A DNA stretch of 64,000 nucleotides from Duganella sp. CF402 (GCF_900109645.1 NZ_FOBG01000001.1:3772520-3836519), one strand, 5' to 3'. Positions 54,474 through 63,888 are shown, counted from the stretch's first letter. Notes: a model not told the origin generated them from the sequence alone. Numbers and translations: made by a program.

Positions 54474-55286
54474 ATGACTACTACCAAACCATTCAAACGC
54501 ATCCTGCTGACCGGCGCCGGCGGCGGCCTCGGCACCATCTTGCGCGAGCGCGCCAAGGCCTGGGCGGACGTGGTTCGCCTGAACGACGTCAAGGATCTCG
54601 GCCCGGCGCGCGACGGCGAGGAAATCGTCATCGGCGATCTCGGTGACCGCGATAAGGTCATGCAGATGATGGAAGGCGTCGACGCCGTGCTGCACTTCGG
54701 CGGCATTTCGGTTGAAGACAAGTTCGAGCCGATCATGAACGCCAACATCCTCGGCCTGCACCACCTGTATGAAGCGATCCACAAGTGCGGCGTCAAGCGC
54801 ACGGTCTACGCCAGCTCCAGCCACGTGGTGGGCTACTACAAGACCACCGATCTGGTGGACGCCAACATGCCGCTGCGTCCCGATGGTTTCTACGGCGTGT
54901 CGAAAGCCTTCGGCGAAGCGCTGTCGCGCTACTACTACGACCGCTTCGGCACCGAGACCGTGTGCCTGCGCATCGGCTCCTCGTTCCCGGAGCCGAAGAA
55001 CCCGCGCATGATGGTGACCTACCTCGCCTACGACGATCTGGTGGAGCTGATCCGCTGCTCGCTGTTCACGCCGCGCGTGGGCCACACCATCACCTTCGGC
55101 ACCTCGGACAACGCCACCAAATGGTGGGACAATAAACACGCTTCGCACCTGGGCTATGTGCCCAAGCACAGCTCCGCAGAATTCGCCGGCCACTTCCCGG
55201 ATAGCGCAGACTATCCAGCGGCCGGCGATGCTCCAACCATTTATCAGGGCGGACCGTTCGTCACGGCAGGCCCCATGTACAAATAA
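54474..55286 (+). CDS. udh: NAD-dependent uronate dehydrogenase
   Basis: 270-residue extended SDR. 'LLTGAGGGLG' is the NAD loop, Ser lies in 'YASSSHVVGYY', and the catalytic Tyr and Lys in 'YGVSKAFGE'. The segments 'HFGGISVEDKFEPIMNANI' and 'GTSDNATKWWDN' are typical of bacterial Udh, which oxidises D-glucuronate or D-galacturonate to the aldarolactone. It is cytoplasmic. It leads the rightward operon, with the GH105 gene 16 bases downstream, and gives the clearest clue that the glycan contains uronic acid. Confidence 0.9.
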   Translation: MTTTKPFKRILLTGAGGGLGTILRERAKAWADVVRLNDVKDLGPARDGEEIVIGDLGDRDKVMQMMEGVDAVLHFGGISVEDKFEPIMNANILGLHHLYEAIHKCGVKRTVYASSSHVVGYYKTTDLVDANMPLRPDGFYGVSKAFGEALSRYYYDRFGTETVCLRIGSSFPEPKNPRMMVTYLAYDDLVELIRCSLFTPRVGHTITFGTSDNATKWWDNKHASHLGYVPKHSSAEFAGHFPDSADYPAAGDAPTIYQGGPFVTAGPMYK

Positions 55287-55302
55287 CTGAGACAACCACC
55301 AC

Positions 55303-57507
55303 ATGAAATCATCGCATCTACGCATTGCCGTACTGGCTGCCGTGGCAGCCATGTTCCACACCGTGCCCGCCGTTGCAGCCGAAGCGCCAACCGCGCAATT
55401 GGCTGCGCCATCGGCCGCCATCAATCCGAAGGCCGTGCTGTCGGCGATGGAGCGCGTGGCCGACTGGCAGCTGGCCAATCCGAGCAAGCACCGTCCGGAC
55501 GACTGGACGCAGGCGGTAGGCTACAACGGCATCATGGCGCTGGCGAACATCTCAGGCAGCAGCAAGTACCGCGATGCGATGATCGCAATGGGCGAGAAAA
55601 ACAACTGGAAGCTCGGTCCCAATCACTACCACGCGGACGATCACATCGTCGGCCAGACCTACGCCGAGCTGTATCTGCAAACACGTGATCCAAAAATGAT
55701 CGCGCCGCTGCGCGCCAGCTTTGACGACATCCTCGCCAACCGCCGTACCGGTTCGCTGGAATTCACCGTCAAGGGCAACCAGGACCGCTGGTCGTGGTGC
55801 GACGCGCTGTACATGGCGCCGCCGGCGTGGCTGCGCCTGTGGGCCATCACCGGCGACCAGCGCTATCTCGATTTCGCCATCAGCGAATGGTGGGTCACCT
55901 CGGACTACCTGTACGACAAGGAAGAACACCTGTACTTCCGCGACTCCAACTACTTCGACAAGCGCGAAGCCAATGGCAAGAAGGTCTACTGGAGCCGGGG
56001 CAACGGCTGGGTGATGGGCGGCTTGGTGCGCGTGCTGCAGTATCTACCGGAGAACCATCCCGAGCGTGCGCGCTTCGTCCAGCAATACAAGGACATGGCG
56101 GCCAGGCTGCTCACGCTGCAGCAGGCGGACGGCTTGTGGCGCGCCAGCCTGCTCGACCCGGCGACCTATCCGATGAAGGAGTCGAGCGGCTCGGCGCTGT
56201 ACACCTACGCCTTCGCGTGGGGCGTGAACCAGGGCCTGCTGGACGCCAAGGCCTTCAAGCCCGCCGTGCAGAAAGCATGGACCGCGCTGGTGGCCAACGT
56301 GCAGGCCGACGGCAAGCTGACCCACGTGCAGCCTATCGGCCTGGCACCGAAAGTGTTTGACGACAACCTGACCGAAGTCTATGGCGTCGGCGGCTTCCTG
56401 CTGGCCGGCAGTGAGGTGTATCGCATGGCGGCGCTGGAGAAAACCAAGCCGCAAACCGTGAGCGTGACCAATCCGACCAACGGCGTGCGCGGCGACGAAC
56501 TGGCCGAGGCTACGCTGGCCGGCGGCCTGCGCAAGCCGGTGGTGATGGACGCCGCCACCTCGGCCATCGTCAGCTCGCAAGTCGTAGTGGACAAGCGTGG
56601 CAAGCAGATTCTGTTTCCGGTAAATCTGGCAGCGGGTGAAACGCGCCGCTACCTCGTACTGCCGGCCGATAAACTGGCCGCCGTGCCGCCCGCCGACGTG
56701 AAAGCCCACGCGCGCTTCGTGCCGGAACGCCTCGACGATTTCGCCTGGGAGAGCGACCGCACCGCGCACCGCGTCTACGGCCCGGCCATCATCAAGGATC
56801 CGAAAGAACAGCTGATCAGCAGCGGCGTAGACGTGTGGGTGAAGAAGGTGCGCACGCCGGTGGTCGACAAATGGTACAAGCGCGGCGAGTATCACCACGA
56901 CGAAGGCGAAGGCCTGGACTACTACAGCGTAGGCCAGAGCCGTGGCTGCGGCGGCACCACCATCGTCGCCGACGGCAAGCTGCATAACTCGTCCAACTTC
57001 ACCAAGTACAAAGTGATCGCCGACGGTCCGCTGCGCGCCGTGTTCGAGCTGACCTACGGCGGCTTCGATGTCGGCAACGGCCGCACTGTCTCGGAAGTGA
57101 AGCGCTTCTCGATCGACGCAGGCTCCAACATGACCCGCGTTGAAACCAGATTCGCCAGCAACCGTAAGGAGCCGTTGACGGTGGGCGTGGGCATCGTCCA
57201 GCGCGAAGGCGTGGGCCACTACACCGCCGACAGCGACGCGGGCTTCAACAGCTACTGGGAACCGGCGCACGGCGACGACGGCAGCACCGGCTGCGGCGTG
57301 ATCCTGCCGGCCGGCGTCAAGGCCTTCGACGTGATCGACAAACAGCAGCTGACGCTGGGCACGGCGCAACCGGGCCAGCCCTTCGTCTACTACTTCGGCG
57401 CCGGCTGGAGCAAGAGCGGCGACTTTACCGACAGCGCCGCATGGGACGCCTACGTGCGCGGCTACGCGCAAAAGCTGAAGGCTCCGCTCAAGATCAGCAG
57501 TCAATAA
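55303..57507 (+). CDS. GH105 unsaturated uronyl hydrolase fused to DUF4861
   Basis: 734 residues with a signal peptide ending near 'VPAVAAEA'. A GH105-like (alpha/alpha)6 barrel (about 40-375) has 'NHYHADDHIVGQ' and 'WSWCDALYMAPPAWLRL' with the catalytic Asp. A C-terminal DUF4861 domain (about 470-725, 'SQSRGCGGTTI' region to 'GRTVSEVKRF') follows. GH105 enzymes remove the unsaturated uronic acid left by polysaccharide lyases, so a lyase must act upstream. Fusion to DUF4861 is known in some PULs but the role of that domain is not settled. It is followed by a strong terminator. Confidence 0.85.
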   Translation: MKSSHLRIAVLAAVAAMFHTVPAVAAEAPTAQLAAPSAAINPKAVLSAMERVADWQLANPSKHRPDDWTQAVGYNGIMALANISGSSKYRDAMIAMGEKNNWKLGPNHYHADDHIVGQTYAELYLQTRDPKMIAPLRASFDDILANRRTGSLEFTVKGNQDRWSWCDALYMAPPAWLRLWAITGDQRYLDFAISEWWVTSDYLYDKEEHLYFRDSNYFDKREANGKKVYWSRGNGWVMGGLVRVLQYLPENHPERARFVQQYKDMAARLLTLQQADGLWRASLLDPATYPMKESSGSALYTYAFAWGVNQGLLDAKAFKPAVQKAWTALVANVQADGKLTHVQPIGLAPKVFDDNLTEVYGVGGFLLAGSEVYRMAALEKTKPQTVSVTNPTNGVRGDELAEATLAGGLRKPVVMDAATSAIVSSQVVVDKRGKQILFPVNLAAGETRRYLVLPADKLAAVPPADVKAHARFVPERLDDFAWESDRTAHRVYGPAIIKDPKEQLISSGVDVWVKKVRTPVVDKWYKRGEYHHDEGEGLDYYSVGQSRGCGGTTIVADGKLHNSSNFTKYKVIADGPLRAVFELTYGGFDVGNGRTVSEVKRFSIDAGSNMTRVETRFASNRKEPLTVGVGIVQREGVGHYTADSDAGFNSYWEPAHGDDGSTGCGVILPAGVKAFDVIDKQQLTLGTAQPGQPFVYYFGAGWSKSGDFTDSAAWDAYVRGYAQKLKAPLKISSQ

Positions 57508-57514
57508 CTCCAGT

Positions 57515-57551
57515 GCCGCCGGCTGCCCGCACGGGGCCGGCGGTTTTTTTT
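57515..57551 (+). terminator. rho-independent terminator after the GH105 gene
   Basis: GCCGCCGGC pairs with GCCGGCGG (57536-57543) and is followed by eight T residues. It separates the uronate dehydrogenase/GH105 unit from the receptor gene, which therefore needs its own promoter. Confidence 0.85.
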
Positions 57552-57560
57552 AACCCGTAA

Positions 57561-57574
57561 TGGAAGCGCTACCA
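57561..57574. promoter_or_regulatory. LacI-type operator before the TonB receptor gene
   Basis: TGGAAGCGCTACCA is a CG-centred palindrome with one mismatched pair, close to the TGGAAGCGCTTCCA sites of LacI-family sugar repressors. It lies 45 bases upstream of the receptor start codon, in the expected promoter position. Confidence 0.5.
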
Positions 57575-57618
57575 CAAACCAGTTGAAGTACCCAGACCAA
57601 TAAAACAGGAGACACCAC

Positions 57619-60006
57619 ATGCAATCGAACCAACCGAAACTGCGGCTCATCACAGCTGCGGTTGCTCTCACCCTGATCGGCGGCGCGGCCGCTGCGCAGG
57701 AGGCCGACAATGGCAAGCTGGAATCCGTCATCGTCACCGCCAACAAGCGCGCGCAAAACCTGCAAGATGTGCCGGCCTCGATCACCGTGCTGAGCGACGC
57801 CGTCCTGCAGCGCGCCAACGTGCGCGACCTGGAAGACGTGCCGGCCCTGTCGCCGGCGCTGACGCTGTCCTACGGCACCCAGCCCGGCAACTTCAGCATC
57901 AATATGCGCGGCATCGGCACCTTCTCGCTCGGCATCGGCGTCGAGGCCGACGTGGCCGTGATCGTCGACGACGTGCCGCTCGGCATGCAGGCCGGCGCGT
58001 TTAAAGATCTGGCCGACGTCGGCCGCATCGAGGTGCTGAAAGGCCCGCAGAGCACGCTGTTCGGCAAGAGCTCGATTGCCGGTGCGATCAACATCACCAC
58101 CAAGCCGATCGGCGGCGCGTGGAAAACCAACGCCACCACTTACATCACCAACGACAACGAGTGGCGCGCCGGCGTCAGCACCGGCGGCTCCGTGTCGGAC
58201 ACGCTGCGCCTGCGCATTGCCGCCAGCAAGACCAACTTCGACGGCACGCTCAACAACCTCACCACCGGCAAGAAACTCAATGGCAGCAAAGGCGACAACA
58301 TCAGCGGCAAGCTCGAATGGCAGCCGCTGGAACAGCTGACCCTGACGCTGACGCCGCACTACAACCGCACCGAGAAATTCTGCTGCTCCAACGCCTTCAC
58401 CGCGATGTCGCCGGGCGCGCTGTACCGCAACGCGCCGCAGCTGCCGCCGTCGGTGGTGCTGGCCGGCATCCACATCAGCCCCGACAACCGCGACGTGCGC
58501 AACGACTACCCGACCGGCGGCAAATTCCACGACGCCGGCACCGGCGTCAAGCTGGACTGGGCGTTCGACGACAACAGCGCGCTCAAGGGCCATACCCTGA
58601 GCTCGATCTCGTCCTACAGCAAATACCACATGGACGATTACCAGGACAACGACAACACCGACGTCGACATCCTGCCGTTCCTGTTCCTGCCCAACGGCCA
58701 GCCGACCGGCATGCATGGCGGCCTGTACCAGTATGGTTTCTTCGACGTCAAATCGACCACCCAGGAATTCCGCCTGACCTCGCCGGACAAGGGCACGCTG
58801 CGCTACGTGGCCGGCCTGTGGTACGGCAAGAACGCCCTGACGCGCGAGCTGACCAAGGCGCCGCTGATCCAGGCCTACGGCACCGCCTACGGCGCCGACG
58901 CCTGGAACATCAGCAAAGCCATCTACGGCCAGGGCTCGTGGGACTTCCGCCCCGACACCAGCTTGATCGTCGGTGCGCGCTACAACGACGAAGACACCGG
59001 CTACAACTTCCGCCGCTACACCGTGCCGCCGCAAGTAAAAGCGCTGACCGAGTTCTACACCAAGTCCGACAACGACAAGAGCAGCACCTACAAGCTCGGC
59101 CTCGAACATCGCTTGAACAAGGACGCGATGGTGTACGCGATGGCCTCCACCGGCCACAAGGGCAAGGCCTACGACCTGACCTCCGGCTTCACGTCAGCCA
59201 CCGCCAAGCTGCCGGCGGTGGCGCCGGAAACCGCCACCAGTTACGAGCTGGGCTGGAAACAAAGCCTGTGGGACAACCGCGCCATGTTCAGCGTGGCCCT
59301 GTTCCGCACCAACTTTAAGCACTTCCAGCAATCGTCCAGCTTCTTCGACGACGACGGCACCTTCCGCACCGGCCTGAACAGCATCGGCGGCTTGCGCACA
59401 CAGGGTCTGGAAGTGGAAGGCAATGTGCGCGTGACGCGCGAGCTGCAGCTGAACGGCAGCTTCGCCTACACCGAAGCCACCATCCAGGAATTTGAAAACG
59501 GACCGTGCTACAACGTGATCAACGCGGCCGGCACCGGCAGCACACCGGGACCGGGCTGCGCGCAGAATCCGAAGTACAACAACACCTTCGTGCAGAATCT
59601 GGCCGGCAAGACCTTGCCGAACGCGCCGAAAGTGAAGGTCAACCTCGGCGGCCAGTACGACCTGATGCTGCCGTCGCAGAACTTCAACGGCTTCATCGCC
59701 GGCTCCACGCGCTACCAGAGCCGCACCCAGTTCTCGCTGAGCCAGGATCCGAACACCATCCAGGGCGCGTACGCGATCACCAACGTCAGCTTCGGCGTCA
59801 AGGACAAGCAGGACCGCTACAAAGTCACCTTCCTGGTCAACAACCTGTTCGACAAGCGCTACGCGACCGGCCTCAACAACGCCATCGCCAACGGCACCTG
59901 GAGCCCGAAAACGCCGAATACGCCGGTCGCGGTCAACACCACCGAATGGATGCCGCCACGCGACTTCCAACGCTACTTCGGCGCGCGCCTCGATGTGACG
60001 TTCTAA
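57619..60006 (+). CDS. TonB-dependent outer-membrane receptor of the glucuronan locus
   Basis: 795 residues with a signal peptide ('LIGGAAAAQ'). A TonB-box-like 'ESVIVTANKR' is followed by the plug with 'IEVLKGPQSTLFGKSSIAGA' and a 22-strand-type barrel ending in 'LDVTF'. GGAG precedes the ATG. It probably imports oligosaccharides released by the neighbouring secreted enzymes. No SusD-like partner is present, as usual outside Bacteroidetes. A perfect-stem terminator follows 43 bases after the stop. Confidence 0.9.
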   Translation: MQSNQPKLRLITAAVALTLIGGAAAAQEADNGKLESVIVTANKRAQNLQDVPASITVLSDAVLQRANVRDLEDVPALSPALTLSYGTQPGNFSINMRGIGTFSLGIGVEADVAVIVDDVPLGMQAGAFKDLADVGRIEVLKGPQSTLFGKSSIAGAINITTKPIGGAWKTNATTYITNDNEWRAGVSTGGSVSDTLRLRIAASKTNFDGTLNNLTTGKKLNGSKGDNISGKLEWQPLEQLTLTLTPHYNRTEKFCCSNAFTAMSPGALYRNAPQLPPSVVLAGIHISPDNRDVRNDYPTGGKFHDAGTGVKLDWAFDDNSALKGHTLSSISSYSKYHMDDYQDNDNTDVDILPFLFLPNGQPTGMHGGLYQYGFFDVKSTTQEFRLTSPDKGTLRYVAGLWYGKNALTRELTKAPLIQAYGTAYGADAWNISKAIYGQGSWDFRPDTSLIVGARYNDEDTGYNFRRYTVPPQVKALTEFYTKSDNDKSSTYKLGLEHRLNKDAMVYAMASTGHKGKAYDLTSGFTSATAKLPAVAPETATSYELGWKQSLWDNRAMFSVALFRTNFKHFQQSSSFFDDDGTFRTGLNSIGGLRTQGLEVEGNVRVTRELQLNGSFAYTEATIQEFENGPCYNVINAAGTGSTPGPGCAQNPKYNNTFVQNLAGKTLPNAPKVKVNLGGQYDLMLPSQNFNGFIAGSTRYQSRTQFSLSQDPNTIQGAYAITNVSFGVKDKQDRYKVTFLVNNLFDKRYATGLNNAIANGTWSPKTPNTPVAVNTTEWMPPRDFQRYFGARLDVTF

Positions 60007-60048
60007 CGAGCATCTCCCTCGCGACTTCCGCACTTCAGTCGCACTTCC

Positions 60049-60079
60049 GCCCCCGCAGCCCGCTGCGGGGGCTTTTTTT
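60049..60079 (+). terminator. rho-independent terminator of the receptor gene
   Basis: A ten-base perfect stem (GCCCCCGCAG / CTGCGGGGGC) with loop CCCG is followed by seven T residues. Confidence 0.9.
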
Positions 60080-60123
60080 CAGGGCGGCCGGGCGGAGGGT
60101 TGGGTATTCCAAAACCCAACTTA

Positions 60124-60291
60124 GTCTAAAAAGGTCTAATCGGCACACCTCGAATCTAATACGGTCTAAAACTCGCAAGGCCGCATCGAAAACAGTCTAA
60201 AAAATCAGCCCCAAAGTCTAAACCGGTCTCCTTTTTCAAAGCAAAAGTCTAAAGCGCTCCACAAATCCGTTCTCACCGAAAATTTTTAGAC
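60124..60291. repeat. helically phased GTCTAA repeat array
   Basis: GTCTAAA or GTCTAAT begins at 60124, 60134, 60164, 60195, 60216 and 60247, with ATCTAAT at 60154, GTCTCC at 60226 and an inverted TTTAGAC at 60285. Distances from the first are 10, 30, 40, 71, 92, 102 and 123 bases, all close to multiples of about 10.25. The repeats therefore lie on one face of the helix. No gene overlaps them. Function is unknown. Confidence 0.75.
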
Positions 60292-60552
60292 TGCTTAAGT
60301 TCTCACGCCACAAAAATGCCCCACCTGCACCGGCATCAATGGTCACGAGTGACAGATTCATCCACGCAGCCGAGGGCCGTGCGAACACCTAATCGAGCTT
60401 TTCAATTGTTGATAAGACTAGCGTTGCCGATGACACGGCTTCCGACCAGCTACCTCTTACCAATAGCAACTTTGAGCGCTTGCAAAGGATGCAATGCAGA
60501 TATTCATGAGGTAAAGTAGGGCTTTCATCTCACTGGGAATGTGCGCCTAAGC
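60292..60552. other. spacer between repeat array and IS66 element
   Basis: About 260 bases without a supported gene; a 67-codon frame at 60316-60519 has no recognisable protein features. Confidence 0.4.
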
Positions 60553-60636
60553 GTAAAGCCAGCGCCGTCTGGACTACACATCGCCATGTATCCATGATCT
60601 AATTTTGGCACAGCAGTTGTGCCCACAAATTTAATT

Positions 60637-61020
60637 ATGGACACAAATTTTCAATCAACCGCCAAACGCGGACCACGCGGAAAATATCGTCAGCATTCGC
60701 AGGAGTTCGAACGCAAGGTTATCGAGCTGGCGATGCAGCCTGGCACCTCGGTGGCGCGCGTAGCGCGCGACCATGGCATCAACGCCAATCAGGTGTTCAC
60801 ATGGCGCAGGCAACACGAAGCGGGACTGTTGGGCGCTGGATGTCCGGTGGTAGCCAGCGAATTTCTGTCGGTCGTGATGACACCGGCCCCGACACCGTCG
60901 TCCCCAGTACCGGAGCACATGGGCATCATCACATTGGAACTTGGGAAGGTGCGACTGCGCATCGAAGGCCCTGCCGATCCCGCCACATTGGCACTGGTAT
61001 TGGACCGGGTGCTGCGATGA
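60637..61020 (+). CDS. tnpA: IS66 accessory protein TnpA (HTH)
   Basis: 127 residues. The helix-turn-helix of IS66 orf1 is visible as 'FERKVIELAMQPGTSVARVA' and 'HGINANQVFTWRRQH'. It assists transposition and binds the ends. The start at 60637 is an ATG; the frame reaches further upstream. The stop overlaps the tnpB start (ATGA at 61017-61020), giving coupled translation. Apparently intact. Confidence 0.85.
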   Translation: MDTNFQSTAKRGPRGKYRQHSQEFERKVIELAMQPGTSVARVARDHGINANQVFTWRRQHEAGLLGAGCPVVASEFLSVVMTPAPTPSSPVPEHMGIITLELGKVRLRIEGPADPATLALVLDRVLR

Positions 61021-61364
61021 TTGGCCTTCCTGCAGGCACCAAGTTCTGGTTGGCAGCCGGTACCACCGACATGCGCTCAGGCTTCAATGGGCTGGCCGCA
61101 AAAGTGCAGACAGCACTGGAGGAAGATCCGTTCAGCGGTCACGTGTTCGTCTTCCGGGGCCGACGTGGCGACCTCGTTAAATTGTTGTGGTGGACCGGTG
61201 ATGGCTTGTGTCTGCTGGCCAAGCGGCTGGAGCGCGGGCGCTTCGTCTGGCCGCAGGCAACCAGTGGTTCGGTAGCGCTGACGCACGCGCAACTGTCGAT
61301 GCTGCTCGAAGGCATAGACTGGCGTCGGCCAGAACGCACCTGGAAGCCAACGTCGGCCTTGTAA
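61017..61364 (+). CDS. tnpB: IS66 accessory protein TnpB
   Basis: 115 residues matching the short IS66 orf2 protein, with 'GTTDMRSGFNGLAAKVQ', 'FVFRGRRGDLVKLLWWTGDG' and 'RFVWPQA'. Required with TnpA and TnpC for transposition, exact role unclear. The gene is complete and overlaps tnpA by four bases. Confidence 0.9.
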   Translation: MIGLPAGTKFWLAAGTTDMRSGFNGLAAKVQTALEEDPFSGHVFVFRGRRGDLVKLLWWTGDGLCLLAKRLERGRFVWPQATSGSVALTHAQLSMLLEGIDWRRPERTWKPTSAL

Positions 61365-61386
61365 ACGTTGCAAGCCTGACGTAAAC

Positions 61387-62781
61387 TTGGCGCATGCTCA
61401 TCCCCGCGACCTGCCCAACGACATTGCAGCCTTGAAGGCGCTGCTGCTCACGCAAGACGCAGTGGTGGAAGGTCTGCGCGATCAACTGAACGACGCGCCG
61501 TCGAGATCGAACACCTCAAGCTACAGATTGCCACGTTGCGGCGCATGCAGTTCGGCCGCAAGTCGGAAAAGCTGGACCACCAGATTGAACAACTGGAATT
61601 GCAACTGGAAGACCTGCAAGCCGACGAGGCCGAGGCCGATCGAGAAATGCCAGCAGCCAATCAGGCGCCGTGCAAGAAATCGGTAAGCCGGCCTTTGACC
61701 GATCATTTGCCGCGCGATGAGAAAGTGTATGCGCCCATGGTCGACGCCTGCCCGGCCTGTGGTGGCGGCCTGCGGCCGCTGGGCGAGGACGTGGCTGAGC
61801 AACTTGAATTCGTACCGGCCAGCTTCCGCGTGATTCGCCATGTGCGCCCCAAGCTGGCATGTTCCTGCTGCGATGCCATCGTTCAGGCACCAGCGCCAAG
61901 CCGCCCCATAGAACGCGGCATTGCCGGTCCGGGTCTGCTGGCGCACATTCTGGTGGTCAAGTTTGCCGATCATTTGCCGCTGTATCGCCAGTCAGCCATC
62001 TACGCCCGCGAAGGCGTTGACCTGGACCGCGCGCCTGTGGACCTACGTGCGTGACGACCGGCCCGCTGGCGATGCCACGCCGCCAGCCGTCTGGTTTACC
62101 TACACGCCCGACCGCAAGGGCATCCATTCACAGACGCACCTGGCCAAGTTCGAGGGCGTGCTGCAAGCCGATGCATACGCCGGCTTCAACGCCTTGTTCG
62201 ACGACGGCACGGTCCGCGAAGCTGCCTGCTAGGCGCACGCCCGTCGTAAGTTCTACGATCTGCATGCGGCGCGACCGACCGCGCTGACTACCGAAGCGCT
62301 ACGCCGCATTGCCGAACTGTACGTAATCGAAGCGGAGATCCGAGGCCAGCCACCAGATGAACGAAAGCAGGTTCGACAAGCTCGTGCGCGACCTTTGCTC
62401 GATGATCTTGAGCGCTGGCTGCGCACCACGCTCGATACGTTGTCGCGCAAGTCCGACACGGCGGCCGAGATCCTGTACGCGCTCAAGCTGTGGCCGGCAC
62501 TGCTGCGCTACTGCGACGACGGCGTCATCGAGATTGATAACTCGGCCGCCGAACGCGCCTTGCGTGGCGTCGCCATTGGGCGCCGCAACTACCTGTTTGC
62601 TGGCGCCGACAGCGGCGGCGAACGCGCAGCTGCGATCTACTCGCTGATCGGCACGGCCAAGCTGAACGGAGTCGACCCCGAAGCCTGGTTGCGTCACGTG
62701 CTGACGCATATCGCCGATCATCCCGTCAACCGGGTTGATGATTTCTTGCCTTGGAACTGCAACCTACCCGCAGCCCTCTGA
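61387..62781 (+). pseudogene. tnpC: IS66 transposase TnpC, broken
   Basis: The DDE transposase reads in pieces. The first ~35 codons ('DIAALKALLL') shift frame near 61497. 'EHLKLQIATL', 'RMQFGRKSEKL' and the zinc-knuckle-like 'CPACGG' region then run to about 62026. There about 50 codons are missing and the frame shifts again into 'LWTYVRDDRP'. A TAG at 62230 replaces the Trp codon of the usual 'CWAHARR' motif. The C-terminal part to 'DDFLPWN' is otherwise kept. Confidence 0.85.
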
Positions 62782-62874
62782 GATAACTCCGCTTCCCAGC
62801 GGGGACGCCATCATCGACAGATCGCCACAGCACTCAAGAGGGCGCTTGAGCGGAGGCTAACCCTGGGAACGTAT

Positions 62875-63807
62875 TCACCCGAATTTATTCCAGTTTTTTT
62901 TGGCCAGAAGTTCCATTGCAATGGTTTTTACTTCTGCGACAATCGGATCTCTAAGCGCACTTTTTAGCCAACCAAGCTCAATCGGGTAACGAGGCATAGA
63001 TACAGGGCAGCGTACCATTTTCAGTCCAGTCATTTGGGCAATTTGATGGGCGGCATGGGTGGGCATAGTGGCCACGGCATCGGTCCCCTTCAACAAAAAC
63101 GGCAACGCTGAAAAATGCGTGGTCGACGCCAGCACATGGCGTTGATGCCCAAGCGCGGCAAGTACCTCATCCACTACACCGATAAAGCCTCCCGAAGAGA
63201 TGAGAATGTGCTTTCGATCCAGATATCCACCCAGATCAAGAGCCTTAGATTTTGTGTTAGCAGAGCCTGGATCAATCAAGCAGGCATAACCGCCCTCTCC
63301 CAAAGCTTCGCGACTGACCAAGGGCGAGGACAGGCCGCCGGAAGTAATGGTTAAGTCTGTCTCACGCCGCATTACCATCTCAAGCGCTATCTGGCTGTGG
63401 GTCTGTCGCAACGCTAGTCTCAGTCCTGGCATCCGCTTATTAATCGCATTGAGAAGCACTTTCCCGATCGCGATTTCATAGTCATCCGACATGCCTATCA
63501 ATACTGATCGGCCCAGATATCCACTTTCGCCATGTGATCCCATGCCAAGGCTTTGGCGGAATTTATTGAGCGCGTCTGAAATAATGGGTTTGAGCTCGTG
63601 AGCGCGCGACGTCGGCGCCAGTCCTCGTCCAGTGCGGGTGAACAGCTGGTCGCCGTAAATCGTCCGTAGGCGATTCAAGGCGGCGCTGACCGCAGACTGC
63701 GTTATCGCCAGTCGCAGTCCAGCCCGACTTGCGCCCCCCTCCTCGTAGAGCGCTTCGAATATTTTCAGCACATTCAAATCAATCTTACTGATATTAATCT
63801 GCTTCAT
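62875..63807 (-). CDS. LysR-family regulator
   Basis: 310 residues. 'KIDLNVLKIFEALYEEGGAS' and 'LAITQSAVSAALNRLRTIYG' form the NodD-like winged-helix domain, followed by an effector domain. The start at 63807 is selected by homology and a nearby AGGA; the frame runs 41 codons further upstream. It is divergent from the carbon-nitrogen hydrolase gene starting 81 bases away and is its likely regulator. Codon use is less GC-biased than in the genes left of the IS66 element, so a second accessory segment may begin here. Confidence 0.87.
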   Translation of the reverse strand: MKQINISKIDLNVLKIFEALYEEGGASRAGLRLAITQSAVSAALNRLRTIYGDQLFTRTGRGLAPTSRAHELKPIISDALNKFRQSLGMGSHGESGYLGRSVLIGMSDDYEIAIGKVLLNAINKRMPGLRLALRQTHSQIALEMVMRRETDLTITSGGLSSPLVSREALGEGGYACLIDPGSANTKSKALDLGGYLDRKHILISSGGFIGVVDEVLAALGHQRHVLASTTHFSALPFLLKGTDAVATMPTHAAHQIAQMTGLKMVRCPVSMPRYPIELGWLKSALRDPIVAEVKTIAMELLAKKNWNKFG

Positions 63808-63888
63808 ATCTTTTAGTCCTGATATTGGATTGATCCATTTTACGTCATTTCCTATACTCGGAAGATCGCCATCGATTAAGGAAATATT

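Larger units (their letters stand above)
60553..62861 (+). mobile_element. IS66-family insertion sequence, decayed
   Basis: Three genes in the IS66 order (tnpA, tnpB, tnpC) lie between probable ends: GTAAAGCC at 60553 and a loosely inverted GGCTAAC ending at 62861. The ends are imperfect and no 8-base target duplication was found, so the boundaries are approximate. tnpC carries an internal deletion, a frameshift and a stop, so the element cannot move on its own. Confidence 0.75.

Noticed and set aside
57550..59157. 535-codon frame antisense to the TonB receptor
   Set aside because: Val/Ala/Gly/Arg-rich shadow of the receptor gene without motifs or ribosome site.
60545..62870. Target-site duplication around IS66
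   Set aside because: The eight bases outside the proposed ends do not match each other, so exact ends and duplication cannot be claimed.
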